Source: an uncultured Bacteroidales bacterium (lineage in GTDB: Bacteria > Bacteroidota > Bacteroidia > Bacteroidales > Paludibacteraceae). Taken from it: 36,984 bases of DNA. The notes beneath the pieces were generated by a model. That model had not been told where the DNA came from. It was given only the letters and a program-made list of their open reading frames with translations, and did no database searches. The first letter of the stretch is position 1; each line of letters opens with the position of its first letter. Location: positions 1-36,984 of the forward strand of contig CAIWCC010000120.1 of NCBI GenBank assembly GCA_903911085.1. Reading direction: 5' to 3'. Below are positions 8,039 through 17,924 of this stretch, in pieces. Made by a program: the position numbers and the translations under genes.

Positions 8039-8173
8039 TGTTAAATTAATTCGGTCTGTATACAATTGTAATTTTTTTTCTGAGCATGCGTAGTGAACTT
8101 TAAATCGGTATTTCGGTTCTCTCCTCTCATTATAAAAAATGAAATATAAGTGCTACACATTTTAAATTTGACA

Positions 8174-8797
8174 ATGATTGTAAAATACTTATCTAAGCTA
8201 TCCAATTTGATTTGCGTTTTTACATTCGCAATTTTTCTACTTACTGTTAATGCATGTACTAAAGAAGAGCCACTCAAAATTGCAGCAATAAAAAACAGAA
8301 CTTATTTGCCCAAACTTCATGCAACAGAAATTACCACCCTAATTTCTGATTCTGGAATTACTCGATTCCGAATTTCTACTCCACAATGGGATATGTATGA
8401 TAAAGTGGTAGAGCCATATTGGAATTTTCCCAAAGGAATTCATTTTGAAAAATTTAATGCCGAAATGAAAGTTGATGCCAATATCCACAGTCAGTATGCT
8501 AAATTTAAGGAAAATGAACAATTGTGGGAATTGCGCGGTAAAGTAAAAGCAACAAATTTGCAAGGCGAACTATTTGAAACAGAGCTGCTTTTTTGGAATC
8601 AGAGCGAAGAACGAATTTATACAGATAGTTTAATTAAAATTACTCAATTGACGAAAGTTATTACAGGAATCGGTTTTGAATCCAATCAGTCAATGACTCG
8701 CTACACAATTCGTAAACCCAAAGGTAAAATTCCTGTAAATGAAGATGAAAACTCAACTTCAAAAGTCCAGCCAAGCCCAATAAATGCAGCGAAGTAG
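8174..8797 (+). CDS. lptC: LPS export ABC transporter periplasmic protein LptC
   Basis: The 207-aa product has an N-terminal hydrophobic segment ending in a possible lipobox (LTVNAC), then an LptC jelly-roll region: RFRISTPQWDMYD, PYWNFPKGIHFEKFNAEMKV, ANIHSQYAKFKENEQLWELR, GELFETELLFWNQSEERIYT and ITGIGFESNQSM. LptC accepts LPS from the inner-membrane LptBFG transporter and passes it to the periplasmic LptA bridge. The ATG at 8174 is preferred over a GTG at 8150 because the signal sequence follows it directly. A short Asn/Ser-rich tail follows the fold. It lies 135 bases after the barrel gene in the same direction. Confidence 0.85.
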   Translation: MIVKYLSKLSNLICVFTFAIFLLTVNACTKEEPLKIAAIKNRTYLPKLHATEITTLISDSGITRFRISTPQWDMYDKVVEPYWNFPKGIHFEKFNAEMKVDANIHSQYAKFKENEQLWELRGKVKATNLQGELFETELLFWNQSEERIYTDSLIKITQLTKVITGIGFESNQSMTRYTIRKPKGKIPVNEDENSTSKVQPSPINAAK

Positions 8798-8936
8798 AAC
8801 TTTTGTTATAAATATGTTTTATTTTGCCGATTATTAATTTGTTTTTTTTTGATATTAAAAATAATTGAATAAAGTAATGCCATATTGATATTTATACCTG
8901 TTTACTACCTTAGCAACTTCTTTATTTGTTTTGCTT

Positions 8937-11900
8937 ATGAAACGATTTATTAAGTTTGTTTTGTTTTTTGTATTTGCTCTGGTAACAGAACCTGCTTGCA
9001 TTTATGCGCAACAAATTAATTCAGGAAATAGGAGCAAGGCACCTAATACAATTTCGGGAACAATAACAAGTACTTCTACTTCGATTTGTCAAAATGCAAC
9101 AGGTCAATATGTTACGTTAACAGGAGTTGGAGTAACACCGCCATATTCATTTTACTTTAAAATTGATGGGGTTATACAAACTCCTAATCCAACCACTGGA
9201 ACAAATACTTCAGTAACCATTCCGATAATTACCACCACTGCAAAAACATTTACTTTTCAAATTGATAGTGTATTTGATGCAAATGAAAGAATTGCTCAAA
9301 GCAGTAGTGTATCTGTAACAATCAACCCTTTACCCACAATTTCAGGTTCGTTGAAAGTATGTTTGGGTAGTGCTTCACAATTAACTGGTTCTGGAACCGC
9401 CTCTCCAACAACTCCTTGGCAATCATCAAATACTGCTATTGCAACTATTGACAATAATGGTTTAGTAAATGCAAAAACTGCAGGAAGTACTACTATAACT
9501 TATACAAATAGCAATGGATGTGTGGTAACAGCTGAATTAGTGGTAAATGCTTTGCCAGTAGTTGATTTTACGTTTACAGATAATCAATGCTCGGGAAATG
9601 GAGTTCAATTTACTCCAACAGTTATTGGTACAGGAACATATACATATAAGTGGACTTTTGGCGATGGAAGTACTGATACAAGTAAAAGTCCTACGCATGT
9701 GTTTAATTCTTTGGGGTGTGGAACTGCTACTTATAATGTAAGTCTTATCGTAAAGGATGAAAATGGGTGTTCATCTGTTACTCAAACAAAGACGATAACA
9801 ATTAAGCAACAACCAGATGTGAATTTTGAAGATGTAAATGCTGCTGGTGCAAATGCTTTTAGTAATTGCAAGAATGCCTCGGCTTCAAATACAAATTTCA
9901 TTATTACTGTTGGTAATGTTTCAAATAGTTCGTGCGCTACTTTTAGTCTTGATTGGGGTGATGGTAGTTCTCAATCTAACGTAACATTTCCAATTACACA
10001 TACTTATTCCAAGTTGGGAACTTACCCTTTATCAATTACTGCTATTGGTTCAAATAATTGTTCTATTACAAAAGTCTATTCAGTGAAGAACGTTTCGAAT
10101 CCATCAGGGGGAATTAGCAGTCCTGGAAATACACAAAATTTATGTGTCCCGACTACTGATATTCCTTTTACAATTACTGGTTGGGGTAAAAATTCTCCAG
10201 GAACACTATATAATGTGAATTTTGGAGATGGAGGTGAACTTAATTTTACTCAGGAGAAATTAAATAGTTCAACATATTATAATGCCGTAGATCCTATTTT
10301 ATCAGCAAATTATCCAATACCACATTCGTACAAAAAAAGTAATTGTCCGTTAAGTCAATATACTGTAACGTTGACAGTTACTAATTCATGTGGTTCTACA
10401 ACAGGTACGACATCAAATATAACAATTATATCAAAACCAATTGCTAATTTTTCTACTCCTAAATTTGCTTGTGTAAATTCAACAGTTGTATTTAATGACT
10501 CCACAGTATTAGGTTTTGATGGCGGTTGTGATAATTCGACTAAATTTAGATGGGATTTTGGAGATTCAACTCCAATTCAATCATCTGGTTGGATAAAGAC
10601 TAATCAAAATGCATCACATATATATACAACCCCAGGTGTTTACAATGTTACTCTTTTTGCTCATAATAGTTGTGATACAACCTCCAAAACACAACAAATC
10701 ACTATCAACCCACTTCCAACAGCTACAATCAGTGGCGGTACAACTGTTTGTCAGAACTCGCCAGCTCCAGTTATTACCTTTACAGGTGCAAATGGGACAG
10801 CACCTTACACTTTTACTTATACATTAAACGGCACAGCCAAAACTGTAAAAACAGTTTCAGGAAATAATGTTACAGTACCCGCTCAAACTACAACATCGGG
10901 TACATTTATTTATTCATTAATTAGTGTACAAGAAGGAAGTTCGGCGGCATGTTCGCAGCCACAAACAGGCTCGGCTACTGTAGTTGTAAATCCACTTCCA
11001 ACAGCCTCCATTTCAGGTACAAAAGGAGTATGTTTGGGTGATTCACCTGCCCAAATAACACTCACTGGAGCTAATGGAACCGCACCTTACACATTTACAT
11101 ATAATATTGATGGAGGTACTTCTCAAATTATTACCACTACTACAGGTAACAATGTAACTATTTCGGTGCCAACCACTAATGCAGTTACTTTCAAGTATAA
11201 TCTGATAAGTGTAAGTGATGCAAGTATAAATGGAGGATGTAGCCAATTACAAGCTGGATCGGCAATCATAACAGTAAATCCAATTCCAACTGTTGCAGAT
11301 ATTCCTTCACAAACCAAATGTAACGGTGACATGTCTGATGCATTAAATTTTAATGGTGCAGTTGCTGGTACAATTTTTAATTGGACGAATGATAATGTGA
11401 GTATTGGGTTGACTTCTTCAAAAATAGGTAATATTAATTCTTTCAAACTAGTAAACACTTCTGGAACTGTTCAAAAAGCTAATATTACTGTAACTCCAAC
11501 TTATACAAATGCAGGAATAACATGTACAGGAGTACCAAAAACATTTAGTATCACAGTTAATCCTGCACCCACTATTACAAAGCACCCCGTTTCAAGTGCA
11601 GTGTGTAAAAATGGACTTGCTACTCCTTTGTGGGTAGAGTATAAAAATGGAGTTGGAAAGGGGACGTTTCAATGGTATAGTAATCTGATAAATAGCAATT
11701 CTGGTGGAACAAAAATTTCTAGTACAGATTCAATTTTTATTCCTCCAACTTCGATGGTTGATACCTTGTATTATTATTGTGTTGTGACACTTAATATGGG
11801 TGGTTGTTCAATTCTTACATCTAATACTGCAAGTGTGGCCGTAACCGAAATCCCTGCAATACAAGGTCAACCCACCGCATTGCAAAGTATTTGTGTAGGT

Positions 11901-14900
11901 GGTACTATAAAAACGCCTTTAAAAGTAAATTATACCGGTGGTGCTGGTGCTGGAAGTTGTCAATGGTTTACAAATACAACAAATAACAATGTGGGTGGTT
12001 CGCCTATTGCTGGCGCTACAAATCCTATTTACTCACCTCCTGTATTTACTGCCGCTGGCAAGTATTATTTTTATGCCGAAATTACTTTTACTTCAAATGG
12101 TTGTACAAAAATAGTGAGCGATACAGCTAGAGTTGATGTAGTAGCAGATCCAATTATAATCAATTCTCCAAAAGTAAGTCAAACCTTGTGTCAGAGTGCA
12201 ATTCCTGTCGATCTTTCAGTTACGGCAAATGGTGGAATTGGTGCTTTTTCTTATCAATGGTATAGCAATTCGATTAACAATAATAGTACAGGAAATTTGA
12301 TTTTAGGGGCTACGAAAAGTAGTTATACACCACCAACTTCTTTGGTGGGTACATTTTATTATTACTGTATTGTTAGTCAGCTTGATGGTGCTGATTGTAC
12401 AGTAACTAGCTCTACTGCAGAAGTAGTAGTTAACGCTTCTCCTACTTTTACAAAGCAGCCGATTGGGACCGAATTGTGTTTAAATGGCATTCCTACTACT
12501 TTATCGGTTAAAATTACCAATGGCGTTGGTTCAGCAAGTTATCAGTGGTACGCCAGTAAATTAACCTCTAATTTGGGCGCACCTTTAATTGGTGAAATAA
12601 ATGATACCTTGGTGCCTCCGTCAAATGTTGTTGATACAACGTATTATACATGCGTCGTTTCGTTGTCGCAAGGTGGGTGTTCGAGTATTACATCAAATGC
12701 TGCTCGAGTGGCAATCACACCTATTCCTGTTATAAAAAAACAACCACTAGTTTCTCAAGATGTATGTATTGGAGGAACAATAGCACAACCACTTACAGTA
12801 AGTTATACAGGTGGAGCTGGTGCTGCCAGTTATCAATGGTACAAAAATACCACAAATACATCTACGGGTGGAACGTTAATCCCAAATGCAACCAACGATA
12901 GTTTTACTCCTGAGGCTTTCGATAAAATGGGTTTGTTTTATTATTATGTCGAAATAAAATTTGCTGGTAGTGCATGTGGGGTAATTATTAGTGATACAGC
13001 TAGAGTTAATGTGGTTGCCGACCCAACTGTTAGCTTACAACCAATGATATCACAGACTTTGTGTCAGAATGCAAATCCAACAGATTTGGCAGTAGAAACC
13101 ACGGGTGGTATTGGTCAGCCCACTTTTCAATGGTATCAAAATAATTCTAAAAATTATTTTGGTACAGCAATTGCTAATGCTTTGAATAAGATTTATACTC
13201 CTAATACGTCAAGCATTGGAACAGTTTATTATTATTGTGTTGTGACGCAAAAAAATGGTGAGGGTTGTGGGGCGATGAGTGATTTCTCCGAAGTGATAGT
13301 TAAACCTGCACCAACATTTATTACACAACCTGTATCGAGTAATGTTTGTTTGGGGCAAATTCCTTCAGATCTTACTGTGGCATATATTAATGGGACAGGC
13401 ATTCCATCGTATCAATGGTATAGCAATTCAATCAATGAAGTTGGTAGTGGAAGCATCATTCCAAATGCAAATACTTCGACCTTCAAGCCTCCATATAATG
13501 CCGTCGGAAAGTGGTATTATTATTGCACCGTTACTTTGCCATCGGGAGGATGTTCAAGTATAACTTCCAACATTGCAGAAGTTATAGTAAATGAATATCC
13601 AAACATTTCCAGCTATAATACTAAGATTGGAAGTGGACAAATGTTTTCGATTACCCCCAATACTTTAAATGGCGATATTATACCTGCTGGTACAACTTAC
13701 ACTTGGTCGACACCAAATGTTTTACCAGCCAATTCTATTTCTGGAGCATTGGCACAAACTGTACCACAAACTTCAATTAGTCAGTTGTTGACCAACGAAA
13801 CCAAAGCTGTGGGAGTTGTAACTTATACTGTTTCACCACGTTCGGGTAATTGTGTGGGTGCCGATTTCAAAGTGGTGGTAACTGTTAATCCTCCTATTAG
13901 TCCCAATGCAACTGTTACCGATATAACATGCTATGGCTCTGATAATGGAAGCATAACAACGAATATTGTAGGTGGAATTCCACCTTATAACGTTGAGTGG
14001 ACAGGACCAAATGGTTTTATATCGATATTAACTGCTATAACTGATTTAAAAAAAGGTGATTATACTCTTAAAATTACTGATAATGGTGGATTGCCATTTT
14101 CAACAGTTTACACCATAATTGAACCCCAAGATATCATTGTTGCTACTGATATTGAAAAAGATATAACTTGCAATGGTGCTGCCAATGGCGAAATAAAAAT
14201 TTCAGTAACTGGTGGCATTGGTACTTACAAATATACTTGGACCAAAAATAATGTGCTTTTTGCAAATACCGAAGATATTGCTAACCTGAGTCCAGGAGAA
14301 TATAAAGTGGCTGTAACGGACGCAAATAATTGTGTGCCGAAATCGGTTTCGTTTACAATTACTGAGCCGGCTTCGATGATTATTTCTTTAATAAATAAAA
14401 CCGATAATGTGTGTTTTGGTGATTCATTTGGAGCAGTAAATATTGATGTGAAAGGTGGTACGTTAATTGAAATTGCTGCGGGAGTTTTCGATTATCATTT
14501 TGAATGGTCTGGACCAAATGGATTTAGTAGTAATAGTCAGAATTTGAAAAACATACCTTCGGGTAAATATACTTTGATAGTGACGGATAAATTGGGATGT
14601 AATAAATCATTTTCAGTAGAAATTACGCAACCCGAGATGATTGTACTTTCGGCAATTACCACTCCAATAACTTGTTATGGAGCTAATAATGCCACATTGA
14701 AATTAAATATTGCAGGTGGGGTAAAACCATATCAAACAGTATGGGATAATTTTGCTAGTGGTGAATTTCAAGACAATTTATCCGCTGGTGATTATACTAT
14801 AACCGTTATTGATGCCAATAATTGTGAGAAAACCATTAAAGTGAATATACCAGAAGCACCAATTTTTAGAATATTACCTATTGTAAAAAATGTATCATGC

Positions 14901-16493
14901 TATGGGGCAAAAGATGGAAGTATTACGTTGAATTTCGAAGGTGGTAAAAAGCCTATTTCATTGGTTTGGTCTGATAAATCTATTTCAGGAACAACACGTA
15001 ATAATATTGGGCCAGGTACATATACAGTTACAATTTACGATGGTGTTCCTTGTAATATTACTCGTACTTTTACCATTGTTGAACCTCAACCATTGGTATT
15101 ATCAGCCAAAATAACTAATGCATTTTCGTGCGACACTGTTAATAGTGGCGCTATTGATTTATTAGTAAGTGGCGGAACTGCGCCGTATCGTTATGCTTGG
15201 TCCAACGGAGCAACCACACAGGATTTATTAAAGCTTCCTGCTGGAAATTACAGTGTTACCGTTATCGATTCCATTGGCTGTGAGCAAACGGCACAATACA
15301 TTGTAACTCGCCCACTACCAATAAGCATTACACTAAATAGTAAGTTCGATTATTATTGTACTACTCAATACATAAAACAAATATCCACTGCAACGGTTTC
15401 GGGCGGTTTACCACCCTATAAAATTGTTTGGTCGAATGGTAAAGTGAGTGGTGCCAATGCCGAAATTATGGAAACCAACCAAAGTGGTATTGTTGTGATA
15501 AAAGTAACCGACGCTTTGGGTTGTGAGGCAAGTCGCACTTTTGAAGTAATTATTCCTAAACTTGGTGTAGATGCTCAGCTAATAAACTGTGATAAGCATA
15601 TTTATCAATTTAAAGCTGTGGTTGTAAATGAATTAGAATTTTACAGCTGTGCGTGGGATTTTGGCGATGGGGCAAATTCTGCATTTAAAACGGTGGAACA
15701 TCAATATGTCAATCCAGGCAGTTATAAAGTAAAGTTGACAGTGACGAGTTCAACAATGTGCGTGAGTACCTTCACTCAAACTATCGATGTTGAAGCGCCG
15801 CCAGTTGTAGGAATTGACAGAGAAGCAAAATTCTGCGTTGGCGATTCTATATTAATACATGGCACTGGTGCTCACACTTATTTGTGGAGCGACGGTAGCA
15901 AAGCTGACAGTATAATGATTAAAGTGAAGGGTGATTATAGTGTTGTGGGTACTTCTAAGGCAGGCTGTAATACTACATTCAGTTTCAAAGCTGTATATTT
16001 TGAAATGATGAATTACACAATTCAAACTGATAGATTGGAAGTTGCAACAGACTTAAAACCACTTCATTTATGGACAGAGAATATTCCATTTTCTAATTAT
16101 ACTTGGGATTTTGATGATGGTACCACCAAAGGCGATGGATACGATTTGAATCACACATATATTATTACCAAGGACGGATATTTTGATGTGAAGTTGACGG
16201 TTGTAAATCCTTTTGGTTGTGTTGAACAAGCTAAAAAACGTATTTGGATAATTAATAATACAGTTCCAAATACTTTTACTCCAAATGGTGATGGCATAAA
16301 TGATGTTTATTTAAAAGGTTGGCCAATACAGGTTTATAACCGCAATGGAGTTTTGCTTTACGAAGGAAAAGAAGGCTGGGATGCTAATTATAATGGTAGA
16401 CCTGTTGCAAATGACACCTATTTCGTTATAGTTTACTTTTCGGCTGATGGTGGTACTAAATTTAAGACTGATTATGTAACTGTGATTAGGTAA
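8937..16493 (+). CDS. Giant secreted adhesin with PKD, Ig-like and SprB repeats and a T9SS type B sorting domain
   Basis: The product is 2518 aa. A signal peptide (MKRFIKFVLFFVFALVTEPA, cut near YAQ) is followed by a bacterial Ig-like domain, then four PKD-like domains marked by FGDGST, DWGDGSS, NFGDGGE and WDFGDST. A pair of about 95-residue repeats (nt 10710-11279) comes next. Seven Ig-like domains, each with a QWY or QWF strand and a YYYC-type strand, fill nt 11568-13598. Six or seven SprB-type repeats (ITCYG..NG....GG..PY...W) fill nt 13905-15555. Two more PKD domains (WDFGDGAN, WDFDDGTT) follow. The last 80 residues, with TFTPNGDGINDVY and a final YVTVIR, are the gliding motility-associated type B sorting signal. 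It is exported by T9SS and held on the surface; SprB homologues work in gliding and adhesion. The ATG at 8937 is preferred over a TTG six bases earlier. Confidence 0.9.
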   Translation: MKRFIKFVLFFVFALVTEPACIYAQQINSGNRSKAPNTISGTITSTSTSICQNATGQYVTLTGVGVTPPYSFYFKIDGVIQTPNPTTGTNTSVTIPIITTTAKTFTFQIDSVFDANERIAQSSSVSVTINPLPTISGSLKVCLGSASQLTGSGTASPTTPWQSSNTAIATIDNNGLVNAKTAGSTTITYTNSNGCVVTAELVVNALPVVDFTFTDNQCSGNGVQFTPTVIGTGTYTYKWTFGDGSTDTSKSPTHVFNSLGCGTATYNVSLIVKDENGCSSVTQTKTITIKQQPDVNFEDVNAAGANAFSNCKNASASNTNFIITVGNVSNSSCATFSLDWGDGSSQSNVTFPITHTYSKLGTYPLSITAIGSNNCSITKVYSVKNVSNPSGGISSPGNTQNLCVPTTDIPFTITGWGKNSPGTLYNVNFGDGGELNFTQEKLNSSTYYNAVDPILSANYPIPHSYKKSNCPLSQYTVTLTVTNSCGSTTGTTSNITIISKPIANFSTPKFACVNSTVVFNDSTVLGFDGGCDNSTKFRWDFGDSTPIQSSGWIKTNQNASHIYTTPGVYNVTLFAHNSCDTTSKTQQITINPLPTATISGGTTVCQNSPAPVITFTGANGTAPYTFTYTLNGTAKTVKTVSGNNVTVPAQTTTSGTFIYSLISVQEGSSAACSQPQTGSATVVVNPLPTASISGTKGVCLGDSPAQITLTGANGTAPYTFTYNIDGGTSQIITTTTGNNVTISVPTTNAVTFKYNLISVSDASINGGCSQLQAGSAIITVNPIPTVADIPSQTKCNGDMSDALNFNGAVAGTIFNWTNDNVSIGLTSSKIGNINSFKLVNTSGTVQKANITVTPTYTNAGITCTGVPKTFSITVNPAPTITKHPVSSAVCKNGLATPLWVEYKNGVGKGTFQWYSNLINSNSGGTKISSTDSIFIPPTSMVDTLYYYCVVTLNMGGCSILTSNTASVAVTEIPAIQGQPTALQSICVGGTIKTPLKVNYTGGAGAGSCQWFTNTTNNNVGGSPIAGATNPIYSPPVFTAAGKYYFYAEITFTSNGCTKIVSDTARVDVVADPIIINSPKVSQTLCQSAIPVDLSVTANGGIGAFSYQWYSNSINNNSTGNLILGATKSSYTPPTSLVGTFYYYCIVSQLDGADCTVTSSTAEVVVNASPTFTKQPIGTELCLNGIPTTLSVKITNGVGSASYQWYASKLTSNLGAPLIGEINDTLVPPSNVVDTTYYTCVVSLSQGGCSSITSNAARVAITPIPVIKKQPLVSQDVCIGGTIAQPLTVSYTGGAGAASYQWYKNTTNTSTGGTLIPNATNDSFTPEAFDKMGLFYYYVEIKFAGSACGVIISDTARVNVVADPTVSLQPMISQTLCQNANPTDLAVETTGGIGQPTFQWYQNNSKNYFGTAIANALNKIYTPNTSSIGTVYYYCVVTQKNGEGCGAMSDFSEVIVKPAPTFITQPVSSNVCLGQIPSDLTVAYINGTGIPSYQWYSNSINEVGSGSIIPNANTSTFKPPYNAVGKWYYYCTVTLPSGGCSSITSNIAEVIVNEYPNISSYNTKIGSGQMFSITPNTLNGDIIPAGTTYTWSTPNVLPANSISGALAQTVPQTSISQLLTNETKAVGVVTYTVSPRSGNCVGADFKVVVTVNPPISPNATVTDITCYGSDNGSITTNIVGGIPPYNVEWTGPNGFISILTAITDLKKGDYTLKITDNGGLPFSTVYTIIEPQDIIVATDIEKDITCNGAANGEIKISVTGGIGTYKYTWTKNNVLFANTEDIANLSPGEYKVAVTDANNCVPKSVSFTITEPASMIISLINKTDNVCFGDSFGAVNIDVKGGTLIEIAAGVFDYHFEWSGPNGFSSNSQNLKNIPSGKYTLIVTDKLGCNKSFSVEITQPEMIVLSAITTPITCYGANNATLKLNIAGGVKPYQTVWDNFASGEFQDNLSAGDYTITVIDANNCEKTIKVNIPEAPIFRILPIVKNVSCYGAKDGSITLNFEGGKKPISLVWSDKSISGTTRNNIGPGTYTVTIYDGVPCNITRTFTIVEPQPLVLSAKITNAFSCDTVNSGAIDLLVSGGTAPYRYAWSNGATTQDLLKLPAGNYSVTVIDSIGCEQTAQYIVTRPLPISITLNSKFDYYCTTQYIKQISTATVSGGLPPYKIVWSNGKVSGANAEIMETNQSGIVVIKVTDALGCEASRTFEVIIPKLGVDAQLINCDKHIYQFKAVVVNELEFYSCAWDFGDGANSAFKTVEHQYVNPGSYKVKLTVTSSTMCVSTFTQTIDVEAPPVVGIDREAKFCVGDSILIHGTGAHTYLWSDGSKADSIMIKVKGDYSVVGTSKAGCNTTFSFKAVYFEMMNYTIQTDRLEVATDLKPLHLWTENIPFSNYTWDFDDGTTKGDGYDLNHTYIITKDGYFDVKLTVVNPFGCVEQAKKRIWIINNTVPNTFTPNGDGINDVYLKGWPIQVYNRNGVLLYEGKEGWDANYNGRPVANDTYFVIVYFSADGGTKFKTDYVTVIR
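10710..11279 (+). repeat. Two tandem coding repeats (period 282 bp) within the adhesin
   Basis: Both units begin PLPTA.ISG and contain GANGTAPYTFTY followed by a Cys-Ser-Gln stretch. Unit 1 starts at 10710 and unit 2 at 10992, in frame. The first repeat-like region of the protein (from about 9050) is a diverged relative (VTPPYSFYFKIDG). Confidence 0.7.
11568..13598 (+). repeat. Ig-like domain array with an 873-bp three-domain higher-order repeat (ABC-ABC-A)
   Basis: Domain starts, at the Pro of each P-x-I/F/V motif, are 11568 (A1), 11853 (B1), 12150 (C1), 12441 (A2), 12726 (B2), 13023 (C2) and 13311 (A3). The A1-A2, B1-B2 and C1-C2 distances are each exactly 873 bases. Type A carries CVV.L..GGCS, type B carries YTGGAGA and SDTARV.VVADP, and type C carries SQTLCQ.A.P.DL and GGIG. 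The array arose by duplication of a three-domain block, not of single domains. Confidence 0.85.
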
Positions 16494-16668
16494 CTTTTTA
16501 ATTGATATTTGATAATTGATAATTGATAATTGATAGCCGCACTTATTATTCGTGTTATGTTAGGTTGGATTTGACGTGTTCAATTATATATAAATCATTG
16601 ATTCATTTCATTTACAAATTGACTCATTTTCAAATTAACTTTACACTGTAATTTAAATTTATCTTAAC

Positions 16669-16914
16669 CATTGTTGTCCGGTAAAAACAAAAGAAAAAAT
16701 AATGTCGCTCCTAAGGAGCTCTGGTAATACTTGTAACTTGTTGACTATCATAGTGTCGCTTCTCCGAAGCTATTTATAAAAAGTCCCATCGGGACGAAAT
16801 TATGGTAGAAAATATGCAAAAACAAAATCTAAGCCCCATCGGGGCGAAATTATCTCAAAGCATTATTGGAAGCGGTTTTTTGATGCAAAATAAAAAGTTT
16901 ATCGGACTACAATT
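16669..16914. mobile_element. 246-bp MITE-like element, copy 1, with 9-bp target duplication
   Basis: Left end ATTGTTGTCCGGTAAA and right end TTTATCGGACTACAAT are imperfect inverted repeats. The element is flanked by TATCTTAAC at 16660-16668 and 16915-16923. Inside are four GC-rich hairpins: GCTCCTAAGGAGC, GCTTCTCCGAAGC, GTCCCATCGGGAC and GCCCCATCGGGGC. It has no gene. A second copy of exactly the same length lies at 30156-30401 in the same orientation. The stretch before it (16494-16659) holds only AT-rich DNA with a short run of attgata repeats just after the adhesin stop. Confidence 0.85.
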
Positions 16915-16926
16915 TATCTTAACTTA

Positions 16927-17865
16927 ATGAAGAATTTTCTCATCTTAATATTGATTGTTTTTATATTTCAACTGGGTAAAGCTCAGTCGAATATACGCAT
17001 CAATAATTATTGGGAAAATACCTATTATATCAATCCAGCTTCGTTGAATGACGATTACAGAACCGTATTTACCACTTCAGCGCGTAAACAATGGATTCGA
17101 TTTCCAGGTGCGCCAAATACGCTTTTTGCCACTGCGGTATCAAATTTGGATAGAATGCACACTCAATTTGGGATGAAGGCATTTGTTGATAAAATTGGCT
17201 TCACTTCAACTTCCAATTTTGCTCTTTCGTATGCCTATACAGTCACATTGAACAAAAATATACTTATGAATTTGGGTATTAATGCCAATGTTCAAAGTCT
17301 TTCATACGATTTTTCGCAGTCAAATTTAGAAATTATTGGCGACCCAGCCATTTATCGCAATTTGGAGAAACGAAACAATTACAATTCCGATTTAGGAGTT
17401 GAATTTGCATATAAAACATTGATTTTGGGTGCCTCGGCTCAAAATCTTTTCTCGATGTTCAATAGAAAAGATCCCTTACAGTCCAATACCAATATATTTT
17501 ATGGCACCTATCGCGAGTATAGGAGTCAACTAGTAAACATGGGTTTTGGAGCAAGTTTGATCGAAAATTTGGGCGTTTATCAAGCTGAATTAACGGCATC
17601 AACGTACTTTAGAATAACAACTGATCCCAATTTTTTGCAAGTTGGCATCTTTTATCGAACACGCAAAGAGATGGGTGCAATTGTTGGTATAGACATTAGC
17701 AATTCTATGCATTTATCATATAGCTACGACTTTAATGTGGGTGGAATTAGCCGTAGTTCTATTGGAACACAAGAACTTATGCTCATATTTAAATTCCACA
17801 AATATCCCGATTGTCGCCCATGCAGAATGTATGGCGATCATTATGCTCGAAAGAATAGGGATTAA
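16927..17865 (+). CDS. PorP/SprF family type IX secretion outer-membrane protein
   Basis: The 312-aa product has a signal peptide (MKNFLILILIVFIFQLGKAQ), then YWENTYYINPASLNDDYRTV, the NPA motif typical at the start of PorP/SprF proteins. TTSARKQWIRFPGAPNTLFA, GMKAFVDKIGFTS and beta-strand-rich sequence follow, ending in a Cys-containing tail (DCRPCRMYG). PorP/SprF proteins form outer-membrane barrels that help T9SS present large type B sorting-domain substrates, and their genes are typically next to the substrate gene. Here it follows the giant adhesin. A MITE copy lies immediately upstream, with its target duplication ending three bases before the ATG, so the natural upstream region has been displaced. 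Confidence 0.88.
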   Translation: MKNFLILILIVFIFQLGKAQSNIRINNYWENTYYINPASLNDDYRTVFTTSARKQWIRFPGAPNTLFATAVSNLDRMHTQFGMKAFVDKIGFTSTSNFALSYAYTVTLNKNILMNLGINANVQSLSYDFSQSNLEIIGDPAIYRNLEKRNNYNSDLGVEFAYKTLILGASAQNLFSMFNRKDPLQSNTNIFYGTYREYRSQLVNMGFGASLIENLGVYQAELTASTYFRITTDPNFLQVGIFYRTRKEMGAIVGIDISNSMHLSYSYDFNVGGISRSSIGTQELMLIFKFHKYPDCRPCRMYGDHYARKNRD

Positions 17866-17881
17866 TCGAAGATTTGCATTG

Positions 17882-17898
17882 TAATAACAACGTTATTA
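17882..17898. terminator. Possible bidirectional terminator hairpin between convergent genes
   Basis: TAATAAC and GTTATTA form a short AT-rich stem in the 59-base gap between the SprF-like gene and the convergent DUF4435 gene. The T tracts are weak, so this is tentative. Confidence 0.3.
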
Positions 17899-17924
17899 TT
17901 ATCAGAATCTGTGGTTTCTGTTGA

